In this document: positions 51,685 through 60,036 of the stretch, one piece after another | How the letters are laid out: each line of letters opens with the position of its first letter | Numbering within the stretch: the first letter of the stretch is position 1 | NCBI RefSeq assembly: GCF_014385165.1 | Contig: NZ_JACRTF010000001.1 | Coordinates: 3,100,001 to 3,164,000 of the forward strand | Length of the DNA stretch: 64,000 bases | Source: Jilunia laotingensis | GTDB lineage: Bacteria; Bacteroidota; Bacteroidia; Bacteroidales; Bacteroidaceae | Reading direction: 5' to 3' | Translations under genes and position numbers: made by a program | The notes under the pieces: model-generated | The model's input: the letters and a program-made list of their open reading frames with translations, nothing else | The model's database searches: none | What the model was told of the DNA's origin: nothing

Positions 51685-52614
51685 CTCTATACATATGAAA
51701 TCAATATTAAAGTGACTGCTAATCCTCTTGCGGCTTTTCCTGATATTTCTTTCTGTATTCCTTGGGAGTTTATTCATTTCTTTAAGAAATGTCTTGGAGA
51801 AGTGGAAAGGATCGAAGAAACCAAGCCGGAATGATATTTCTTTTATTTTCAAGTCTGAGAATTGCAGATAAGAACATGCTTTTTGTATACGCAACTGATT
51901 ATAATAAGCCATCGGTGGATAAGATGTTCTTTGGGTGAACAAAGTGATCAGGTGTGAAGACGAATATCCAACAGCATTTGCAATGTCTTCCAGCGTAATT
52001 TTAGCCTCCAGATTGTCCTTCATAAACAGGATGCTTTTTTGTATCGGATCATCGACTTTTACATTTTTGATTTTTCTGTATTGGAAAATGTATTTGATGG
52101 AAGCGAGAAAATACATCAAACAAAAGCTTATGTATTCGAGGTTTTCGATGTTATATCCCATCTCGAGATTGCGAAACATATCTTCAAAGAGCATGAACCG
52201 ATCTTGAAGCCTACTATCTGCGGAATCTTTTATGGCAAGCTTTTTCCCCAAGATAGATTCAAACATGGGTACATTCTCTCCCTTGAAATGAAGCCAGTAA
52301 ATGCTCCACGGATCCTGCTGATTGGCACCATACGTGTGCGGGCTGTTTTGTGGGATGATAAAGACTTGATTACTTGATAGATGATGTGTCTCTCCATTGT
52401 ATTCAATCCATCCGTTTCCTTTTTCACAATATATTAATATGTTTTCATTTGTACCTTCTGTACGTTGCCTGTAATGATGCTTGGCTTTAGGATAATAGCC
52501 AATATGAGTTACATACAATTGTCTTGTAATCTTATTTTTCGATTGTAGTTCCCTAATATTATAAGGTGTGACGATCGACTTTTCTCCTTTAAAACCATCA
52601 GCTATTGTTTCCAT
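51667..52614 (-). CDS. AraC-family regulator of the GH97 locus (apparent C-terminal frameshift)
   Basis: The protein has an N-terminal cupin-type ligand domain (VTHIGYYPKAKHHYR, WIEYNGETHHLSSNQVFIIP, PHTY) and two C-terminal helix-turn-helix motifs (LEDIANAVGYSSSHLITLF; LGFFDPFHFSKTFLKEMNK). After LKEMNK the frame runs to 51667 as an unrelated tail (LPRNTERNIRK). In the next frame the DNA encodes TPKEYRKKYQEKPQED and a stop at 51719-51721, the normal end of this family. One missing A in the AATAAA run at about 51769-51774 explains it. The start METIADGF at 52614 fits the family; 52704 is an upstream alternative. By position and divergence it probably regulates the SusC locus next to it. Confidence 0.83.
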   Translation of the reverse strand: METIADGFKGEKSIVTPYNIRELQSKNKITRQLYVTHIGYYPKAKHHYRQRTEGTNENILIYCEKGNGWIEYNGETHHLSSNQVFIIPQNSPHTYGANQQDPWSIYWLHFKGENVPMFESILGKKLAIKDSADSRLQDRFMLFEDMFRNLEMGYNIENLEYISFCLMYFLASIKYIFQYRKIKNVKVDDPIQKSILFMKDNLEAKITLEDIANAVGYSSSHLITLFTQRTSYPPMAYYNQLRIQKACSYLQFSDLKIKEISFRLGFFDPFHFSKTFLKEMNKLPRNTERNIRKSRKRISSHFNIDFICIELVPMN

Positions 52615-52725
52615 ATCAGTATTTTTAATGATATTTGTAGTTGCTACATGTATTCCCCGGACAATTATAGTAATATTATACATGTTTTCAAAATAAAAAT
52701 ACATCTTTTTTATTCACGCATCCTC

Positions 52726-52733
52726 TAACTTTG
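52726..52733 (+). promoter_or_regulatory. Bacteroides-type -7 box (TAACTTTG) for the SusC-SusD-GH97 locus
   Basis: TAACTTTG fits TAnnTTTG and lies 215 bases before the SusC start. The -33 region near 52702-52710 is TCTTTTTTAT rather than TTTG. A long leader of about 205 bases follows. Confidence 0.6.
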
Positions 52734-52760
52734 CCCTTATCAATAAATAGTTTATGTATT

Positions 52761-52829
52761 ATGGAAAACAAAGAAAAACATGTCCTCATTTTTAAGAAAA
52801 ACAAAGCGTTACTTGTCAGGCTTGAATAG
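52761..52829 (+). CDS. Possible 22-aa ORF in the SusC leader
   Basis: ATG at 52761 opens a 22-codon frame (MENKEKHVLIFKKNKALLVRLE), lysine-rich, about 20 bases after the predicted transcript start. It ends 118 bases before SusC. Whether it is translated is not known; the leader may instead act as RNA. Confidence 0.25.
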   Translation: MENKEKHVLIFKKNKALLVRLE

Positions 52830-52947
52830 CGGTAAATAATTGTTTTTATACTGAATTTGCTTTTATGGCAACCCGTATACCGGGCTGTCAAGGGAAGTGT
52901 TGTGCTTAAAAAGTAGAATTTATTTAATTAATTTATCTTATTATATT

Positions 52948-55900
52948 ATGAAAAGAAACAGACGAATTTATTTTTCTTTCTTATTCATGTTTTGCTGTAC
53001 ATTGATGATGGCGCAAAATAAAATAGTGAAAGGTACGGTTACGGGTTATCCGGAAGCCGAGGTGTTAATTGGAGCAAGCGTATCAGTTAAGGGTACCTCA
53101 CAGGGCACAATAACAGACATTGATGGAAAGTATTCAATATCCGTACCATCCGATGCAGTGTTGGTTTTCAGTTACTTGGGATATGCCACGAAAGAAATAC
53201 CGGTTAAGAATCAAGCTGTGTTAAATGTTTCATTACAGTCAAGTGCGCAGGATATAGAAGAAGTGATTGTTGTAGGTACTTCTTTAAAGAAAAGTGATTT
53301 GACAGGTGCTGTGACAAGTGTTAGTGCAAAAGTGCTTGAAGAGAAGCCGGTTACTAATATTAACGAAGCCTTGCAAGGACGTGTTGCCGGTGTGTTTGTC
53401 TCCAATGCGGCTAAGCCGGGTGATGATGCGAGTATCAGGATTCGTGGTGTGAACACTATTAATTCGACAACAGATCCTATCTATGTAGTCGATGGTCTGG
53501 TAATGGATAATTGGGGAGGCGGCTTCAATTCTGTCAACTTGAATGATGTGGCTTCCATCGAGGTATTGAAAGATGCTTCTGCTACGGCTTTGTACGGTTC
53601 GCGTGCATCGAACGGTGTGATCTTGATTACTACTAAAAAGGGTAAGGTCGGCAAAGGAAGTGTGACTTATGATGGTTGGGTCGGTTTCCAAACCAATGCT
53701 AAACTTCCTGAGACAATGGATACAAAGCAACTGTTTGAACTTAGAAAAGATGCTGCCATGAATTCATTCGACGCCCGTTATCCGAATGCTACGGACGCGG
53801 AAAGAAATCAGTTTCTGAACAATCGGGTGATGACACCTTACCAGCAAAATGACGGATCCGGTGGATATGTGTTTGCCCAATACGAATTGGATGCATATGT
53901 TAATAATGATAATTACAATTGGCTGGATGAAGTGACCCGCACCGGATTCGAACAAAATCATGCCTTGAGCTTTAGTGGAGCATCTGATAAGGGATCTTAT
54001 TATTTAAGCTTGGGATTTGCTGATAAAAAAGGCATGGTGGAAAAACTGAGCGACCGTAAATACAACGGGCGTATCAATGCGGATTATTTGGTTAAATCTT
54101 GGTTGAAGGTAGGTACCAATACTTCGTTTGTTCGTACCGAGTCCGAGATATTTTCTGATGATGGTGTCTATGATAAAGCGCGTGGAGCCAATCCCATGTT
54201 ACCGATCAGTGAAGATATTTATACGTTGAATTATGGGGGAAAGTACGATCAGAATTATTTCAACCCGTTACGGACTCTAAAGATCGATAATAACCGTCGT
54301 CGTAACCGTATTTCCTCTGCAAATTTTCTGAACATCAATCCGATTAAGGGCTTAAATATCCGTACTACTTTCTCTTTTGATTATTTGCAGGAAGATCGTT
54401 TCAAATATACACCGAAAGATATTCAGGAATCCATCCGTTATTCTCAAGACGGACAAGCTGAACATACCCGTGATTATCGTATGATGTGGCAGTGGGATAA
54501 TTCAATCTCTTATGATAAAGCGTTCGGCAATCACAAAATTAATGCGTTGTTTAGTACGAGTACCTCCCGGATAGACCGCGACTATACTTATGCAACCGGT
54601 AAAGGATATGGTGCCGATAGATATAATTACTATAATATTGGTATGAATTATAAGACAGCAGAACGTTCCATTGGATCAGACTTTACAACTTCTACTTTAA
54701 TGTCATATGTACTTCGTGCAAATTATAATTATGCCGATAAATATCTGTTGACTGCGACTGCACGTTTTGATGGTTCTTCAAAATTTGCCAAAGGAAACCG
54801 TTGGGGGGCATTCCCTTCCTTCTCGGCTGCTTGGAATGTAACTCAAGAAGATTTCATGAAGGAACAAAATATTTTTAGTCAGTTGAAATTACGAGTAGGT
54901 TACGGTATGGTAGGTAATCAAGCTATTGATGACTATTCATTCTATACCCTGTACGATGTTGGATTGGAGGATGGAAAGGCTTCTTATAAACCCCGTGGAC
55001 GAAGAGGTACGGAAGATATTACCTGGGAGTCTCAAAGACAAATAAATGTCGGATTGGATATGGGGTTCCTGAATGGACGAATAACAGCTTCTATTGACGG
55101 TTTCCTTATTAAAAACAAGAACTTGCTTATGGTGCGTTCGCTACCGTTGACTTCCGGATTTAGTACGGCTTACGATAACATCGGTGCTATCAATAATAAA
55201 GGAGTCGAATTTTCGATGAATGCCAAACTGATTCAGAATAAGGATTTCCAGTGGAATTTGTCCGCCAATATTTCTGCTGACAGAAATGAAGTTACGCAGC
55301 TGTTTGTCGACACTAAAGCTATTTACAATATCGACGATGATCGAAATGTGGGGAAAGAGGGAAACCTTTTTATTGGAGAATCTCGTAATAATATTTACTG
55401 TTGGCGTACAGGGGGAATTGCACAAGTTTATGATATGGATCGCTTGAAAGAGATTAATTTCCCGCGTACAGTCAATCCGGGTGATCTTTATCCCGAGGAT
55501 GTAACTGGTGATGGTGAAGTGAATCAATATGATATGGTTGTCATAGGTTCGACAGATCCGAAGTTCTATGGTGGTTTTTCTACAGATTTCACATACAAAG
55601 GTATTACACTGAATGCAGTGTTTAATTATTCTTATGGAGCGAAGAAACTGAGTCCGTATTACGAGTCCTTGATCTCAAGTACCGGTAAGAGCATAGCCTC
55701 GGTCGATTTAGTGGATCGTTGGAGCCCGGAGAATCCGAATGCCCGATTCCCTCGTCCTATCTACAATGATCCGCAGGACGGAGAGACGAATGCTTATAAT
55801 GCATTCTCTGCCGGTCAGATGGACTTTGCAGTACAAGATGCTTCATATTTGCGTTTGTCTTCTTTAAGTTTGGCTTATACCTTCCCGAGCCGTATGGTGG

Positions 55901-56046
55901 AAAAGATGAAACTTGGAAGTTTGAGAGTGTATACCACGGCCTCTAATCTTTTCTGCTGGACTCCTTATAAGGGATATGATCCGGAAACGGGTGACTGGTA
56001 TCCTCCTACAAGAATGTTTGTGCTTGGATTAAATATTTCATTTTAA
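52948..56046 (+). CDS. SusC/RagA family TonB-dependent outer-membrane transporter
   Basis: This 1032-residue transporter has a signal peptide, a carboxypeptidase-regulatory-like domain (about 25-105, GTSQGTITDIDGKYSISVP), a TonB box region (about 107-117, EVIVVGTSLKK), a plug (about 118-240, IRGVNTINSTTDPIYVVDG) and a long 22-strand barrel ending in ISF. It is the outer-membrane importer for oligosaccharides, lidded by the SusD lipoprotein encoded 24 bases downstream. The start at 52948 (MKRNRRIYF) is chosen because it directly precedes the signal peptide. Its co-location with GH97 points to an alpha-linked glycan. Confidence 0.95.
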   Translation: MKRNRRIYFSFLFMFCCTLMMAQNKIVKGTVTGYPEAEVLIGASVSVKGTSQGTITDIDGKYSISVPSDAVLVFSYLGYATKEIPVKNQAVLNVSLQSSAQDIEEVIVVGTSLKKSDLTGAVTSVSAKVLEEKPVTNINEALQGRVAGVFVSNAAKPGDDASIRIRGVNTINSTTDPIYVVDGLVMDNWGGGFNSVNLNDVASIEVLKDASATALYGSRASNGVILITTKKGKVGKGSVTYDGWVGFQTNAKLPETMDTKQLFELRKDAAMNSFDARYPNATDAERNQFLNNRVMTPYQQNDGSGGYVFAQYELDAYVNNDNYNWLDEVTRTGFEQNHALSFSGASDKGSYYLSLGFADKKGMVEKLSDRKYNGRINADYLVKSWLKVGTNTSFVRTESEIFSDDGVYDKARGANPMLPISEDIYTLNYGGKYDQNYFNPLRTLKIDNNRRRNRISSANFLNINPIKGLNIRTTFSFDYLQEDRFKYTPKDIQESIRYSQDGQAEHTRDYRMMWQWDNSISYDKAFGNHKINALFSTSTSRIDRDYTYATGKGYGADRYNYYNIGMNYKTAERSIGSDFTTSTLMSYVLRANYNYADKYLLTATARFDGSSKFAKGNRWGAFPSFSAAWNVTQEDFMKEQNIFSQLKLRVGYGMVGNQAIDDYSFYTLYDVGLEDGKASYKPRGRRGTEDITWESQRQINVGLDMGFLNGRITASIDGFLIKNKNLLMVRSLPLTSGFSTAYDNIGAINNKGVEFSMNAKLIQNKDFQWNLSANISADRNEVTQLFVDTKAIYNIDDDRNVGKEGNLFIGESRNNIYCWRTGGIAQVYDMDRLKEINFPRTVNPGDLYPEDVTGDGEVNQYDMVVIGSTDPKFYGGFSTDFTYKGITLNAVFNYSYGAKKLSPYYESLISSTGKSIASVDLVDRWSPENPNARFPRPIYNDPQDGETNAYNAFSAGQMDFAVQDASYLRLSSLSLAYTFPSRMVEKMKLGSLRVYTTASNLFCWTPYKGYDPETGDWYPPTRMFVLGLNISF

Positions 56047-56070
56047 ATAGTAATTTCAATTCAGTTAATT

Positions 56071-57639
56071 ATGAAAAACGTAATTAAAATACATAAGTTA
56101 GCAATAGCCTGTTTATTGACAGGCGCCATGGGAATGACTTCCTGTTCCGATTTTTTAGATCAAGAACCTAAATCTGCCATAACAAAAGAAGAGGCTCTTA
56201 CTTTGGAGAATATAGGTCCTACTGTCGATGGGTTGTATTCTGCGTTTCGCGATTCCAAATCCGGACGTGAAGGATTGACTTTCTCGTTATTAGGATTGGA
56301 TGAAAGCAAACAAGGTATTGTTCAGATGGATGATGCCGGTCAGGCAGGATTGGATCTTTATAATGGTCAGTTAAATCCGATGTCTACACAAGTTGATAAA
56401 ATGTGGTCGAAAAGGTGGCCTATGGTCATTGCCGCAGCAACTGCCATTGATGCATTGGATGCATTAGATAAAAAGGCAGAAAACGATGATGTAAAAGCCC
56501 GGATACAACAATTACGAGCAGAATCTTGCTTCATCCGTGCATTGGTAATGATGGAACTGACCATGTACTGGGGAGAAATACCTGTCATAGATATTGCCAA
56601 AATGATAGATTCCGCCCGTCACCCGTTAAATGAAGTTTGGGGACAGATTATCGATGATTTTACATTTGCAGCTAAAACATTGAAAAATGAATATGGAACA
56701 ACCGGGCAGATGCGTGCCACTTCAGGAGCGGCTTGGGCAATGTTGGGCAAAGCTTATATGTCCGCTCCCGTAGAAAGTGGTTACAGGGATTTCGATTTGG
56801 CCAGGAAGAGTTTTGAGGAGATGATGGATCGTTACTCATTGGAACCTGATTTCGCAAAACTTTTTGATGAGAACTTAGAATTCAATACACCTGAATCTAT
56901 CTTCGAATTAGATTATAATAACCTTGTCAATATGAATCACTGGCAGTTTGATATGGGGTCACGAACGGTGGATGCCAACTTTGGTAATGGTTGTTACTTT
57001 ACCGGTTATGATGTTGCTCTACCTACTGCATATGCATACAAGACAAAAGCCGAAGGTGGCATTTGGGAAGATGGTGACTTGCGTAAAGATGAAAGCATCC
57101 GTTATGATTTTACTTATTTAGGTGTTACTCTTACGGAAGTTTCATGGGGAGCAGACGAGCTTGATCCGCATATCAAGAAATATGAGGATGAACGTACCGA
57201 CCAGTTCAATGGTTCGCTCGCCAATATGTGGTATTCCGGTAAGAACTTTATTTTCCTGCGTTATGCCGATGTATTGCTATGTTATGCTGAATGCCTTAAT
57301 GAATTGGGGGAAACAGGACAGGCCAATACGATAGTCAATCAGGTGCGTACACGTGCATGGGGAGGTACCTTGCCTAATCAATATGCTTGGAACTATAGTC
57401 AGGAAGAATTCCGTGTACAGATTCTGGACGAACGTATCCGTGAACTTTGCTTTGAAGGATGGAGGCGAATGGATTTGATCCGTACCGGTAAATTTGTCGA
57501 ATTGATCAAAGAACGCAACCCTTGGGCTAAACAATCGGGAACCATCAAGGATTTCCACATGCGTTTTCCGATACCTGATACTGAAATAAAGAATAATTCT
57601 GATATTCCTGAAGAAGACCAGAATCCCGGATATAAATAA
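56071..57639 (+). CDS. SusD/RagB family surface lipoprotein
   Basis: This 522-residue glycan-binding lipoprotein has a signal peptide with lipobox MTSC (Cys25), then SDFLDQEPKSAIT, the usual SusD opening. TPR-like helices follow, with the typical IYFLRYADVLLCYAE-type segment (IFLRYADVLLCYAECLNELG), then ILDERIRELCFEGWRRMDLIRTGKF and a final MRFPIPDTEI block. It covers the SusC barrel on the cell surface and binds the incoming glycan. It starts 24 bases after SusC and ends 21 bases before GH97. Confidence 0.95.
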   Translation: MKNVIKIHKLAIACLLTGAMGMTSCSDFLDQEPKSAITKEEALTLENIGPTVDGLYSAFRDSKSGREGLTFSLLGLDESKQGIVQMDDAGQAGLDLYNGQLNPMSTQVDKMWSKRWPMVIAAATAIDALDALDKKAENDDVKARIQQLRAESCFIRALVMMELTMYWGEIPVIDIAKMIDSARHPLNEVWGQIIDDFTFAAKTLKNEYGTTGQMRATSGAAWAMLGKAYMSAPVESGYRDFDLARKSFEEMMDRYSLEPDFAKLFDENLEFNTPESIFELDYNNLVNMNHWQFDMGSRTVDANFGNGCYFTGYDVALPTAYAYKTKAEGGIWEDGDLRKDESIRYDFTYLGVTLTEVSWGADELDPHIKKYEDERTDQFNGSLANMWYSGKNFIFLRYADVLLCYAECLNELGETGQANTIVNQVRTRAWGGTLPNQYAWNYSQEEFRVQILDERIRELCFEGWRRMDLIRTGKFVELIKERNPWAKQSGTIKDFHMRFPIPDTEIKNNSDIPEEDQNPGYK

Positions 57640-57660
57640 TAACTAAATTACATATATTAT

Positions 57661-59940
57661 ATGAATCGAAAATCTATTTTGTCGGTAGCTGTCTTTTGCT
57701 TGTGCGCTTTCAACGTACATGCCGAAGATTATGAAGCCATCTCTCCCGATGGTAAACTGAAAATAAAATTGCAGGTCGATAAGGGTACGAAGTATGAAGT
57801 ATGGAGTGGTGATAAGCAACTAATTTCACCTTCTTCCATCGGATTGAACCTTGCCGATGGTAGGATAGTAGGTAATGGAACAGTTAAGTCCGTTCAAAGA
57901 AACAGTGTAGATCAGACGATTGACGTTCTGATCGGTAAGAATAAGACGTTGAGAGAGGCTTATAATGAACTTATACTTACGTTTAATGAGGATTACGATC
58001 TCGTAGTCAGAGCTTATGATGAGGGACTAGCCTATCGTTTTGTAACTCGTTTGGGAGGAGAAATCATTATCAATACGGAAGATGCTGTCTTCAATTTCAC
58101 CTCTACCCCAAAAGTTTACTTCCCGGAATGTGATAGCAATTATGCAACAGAGAAAGATCAATCGGGGAAGACATACCAGATCCATCAGGGATACCGGAAT
58201 TTTGAACGGCTTTATAAGCAGTACGATGCTCCGACAGAGATTCCCGGTGGACGTTTTTCCGTCTCTCCGGTATTGTATTCCTATCCGGGTACGTCTTATA
58301 AAGTGGTGGTGACCGAAGCAAATACTTATGATTATCCGGGACTTTATATGGAGTCCAATGGTGATAACTCCATGCGTGGAAAATGGGCTCAATACCCCAA
58401 AGAGGTGATGGATTCCGATCCTTCCAATTCAAATTATTGGTATTCCAACCATTTGGTCATTTCGAGAGAAAATTATATTGCAAAGACTGAAGGAAGTCGT
58501 ACTTTCCCTTGGCGTGTAATGATTGTTTCTGAAGACGACAAATCTTTATTGAATAATGAACTGGTATACATGTTGGCAGATCCTTGCCGACTGAGTGATA
58601 CTTCCTGGATACAACCGGGTAAGAGCGCATGGGAATGGTGGCACAAAGCAGTACTTGAAGGTGTAGACTTTCCGAACGGAAATACGAATCTTTCATTCCA
58701 GCTATATAAGTATTATGTGGATTGGGCTTCGGAACATGGCATTGAATATATGACATTGGATGCCGGATGGTCTGAAACTTATATTAAGACGTTATGCCTT
58801 TATGCCAAACAAAAGAATGTAAAGATATTGGTATGGACCTGGGCTAGTTGTGTCCGTGAAAATCCCGAGGACTGGATTAAGAAAATGAAGAACTACGGTG
58901 TTGCCGGAGCGAAAATTGACTTCTTTGAGCGTAACGATCAGATCGCTATGCGTTGGGGATGGGATTTTGCTCAACGCTTGGCTGAGAACCAAATGGTTGC
59001 CTTGTTTCATGGGTGCCCGGTACCAACAGGCATCAACCGCACTTATCCGAATATCCTGAATTTTGAAGCTGTACGCGGTGCCGAATGTAACTTTTGGGAA
59101 AGCACTTTGACTCCCGAACATCATACCCTATTTCCATTTATCCGTTCATTAGCCGGTGCCGAGGATTATACTCCGGGTTCAATGAGGAATGTGACAAAAG
59201 AAGCATTCAAACCTATTGATAAGGATAATACACCTCCTATGAGTATGGGGACACGCGCTCACGAGTTATCCATGTATATGATTTATGACCAGTGGGTGGG
59301 ATATTTATGTGATTCACCGACCGAATACAACAAGTTCCCGGATATACTTAGTTTTTTATCAGATGTTCCTTCCGTTTGGGATCGTACGGTTCCATTGGAT
59401 GCCAAACTGGGTGAATACATTGTGATAGCTAAACAAAAAGGGAAAGATTGGTACGTAGGAGGAATGACGAATTGGTCTCCGAGGGCTACGGAAGTCGATT
59501 TCAGTTTTCTTGACCCGGGTACAACTTATCAGGCTACGATCTTCAAAGATGCTTCCAATTCCGGTGAACAGCCTAAGGAATATGTTTGTGAAACACAAAA
59601 TGTGACCAATACCACTAAACTAACCATTGACATGGCCAAAGGAGGAGGTTTTGCTATTCGTCTGAAAAATACGGGATCATCCGGAATAACTGAAGCAACC
59701 GGGCAGAAACCGTTGTTGGTGTATGTCGATAAAGCATCTGATACACTTCATATTGAATCGGATAAGGTTATTGAATCCGTACGGATCAATGACATTTCGG
59801 GTCAATTGATGCTTACAAAGAATTTTGGCAATGCTTCTTTTTCGGAGCAAATTGATCTTGCAAATATGAATAAAGGATTTTATGTAGTTTCTGTGAAAAC
59901 AGAAACTACTCAAAAGTCTACTACTTTTATCCATTTGTAG
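57661..59940 (+). CDS. GH97 family glycoside hydrolase (retaining-type active site), Por-type tail
   Basis: This 759-residue enzyme has a signal peptide and three GH97 regions: an N-terminal beta-sandwich (about 23-290), a catalytic TIM barrel (about 305-590) and a C-terminal sheet (about 595-675). KIDFFERNDQ places Asp420 at the nucleophile position found in retaining alpha-galactosidase-type GH97s, and Glu469 in NFEAVRG fits the acid/base. Inverting SusB-type alpha-glucosidases lack that Asp, so alpha-galactosidase-like activity is favoured. Residues about 690-759 form a Por-like tail (VYVDKASDTLHIES, MNKGFYVVSVKTE), unusual for a GH97. The enzyme probably processes the glycan imported by the SusCD pair. 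Confidence 0.92.
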   Translation: MNRKSILSVAVFCLCAFNVHAEDYEAISPDGKLKIKLQVDKGTKYEVWSGDKQLISPSSIGLNLADGRIVGNGTVKSVQRNSVDQTIDVLIGKNKTLREAYNELILTFNEDYDLVVRAYDEGLAYRFVTRLGGEIIINTEDAVFNFTSTPKVYFPECDSNYATEKDQSGKTYQIHQGYRNFERLYKQYDAPTEIPGGRFSVSPVLYSYPGTSYKVVVTEANTYDYPGLYMESNGDNSMRGKWAQYPKEVMDSDPSNSNYWYSNHLVISRENYIAKTEGSRTFPWRVMIVSEDDKSLLNNELVYMLADPCRLSDTSWIQPGKSAWEWWHKAVLEGVDFPNGNTNLSFQLYKYYVDWASEHGIEYMTLDAGWSETYIKTLCLYAKQKNVKILVWTWASCVRENPEDWIKKMKNYGVAGAKIDFFERNDQIAMRWGWDFAQRLAENQMVALFHGCPVPTGINRTYPNILNFEAVRGAECNFWESTLTPEHHTLFPFIRSLAGAEDYTPGSMRNVTKEAFKPIDKDNTPPMSMGTRAHELSMYMIYDQWVGYLCDSPTEYNKFPDILSFLSDVPSVWDRTVPLDAKLGEYIVIAKQKGKDWYVGGMTNWSPRATEVDFSFLDPGTTYQATIFKDASNSGEQPKEYVCETQNVTNTTKLTIDMAKGGGFAIRLKNTGSSGITEATGQKPLLVYVDKASDTLHIESDKVIESVRINDISGQLMLTKNFGNASFSEQIDLANMNKGFYVVSVKTETTQKSTTFIHL

Positions 59941-60036
59941 AAGAAGTTATACGCTCCTGTAGGAAAAGTGAAAGGTAATTAGGATTGTTTTTAGGATATT
60001 AGATCACGAATGAATTAATTATTAAATTTTCGTATT

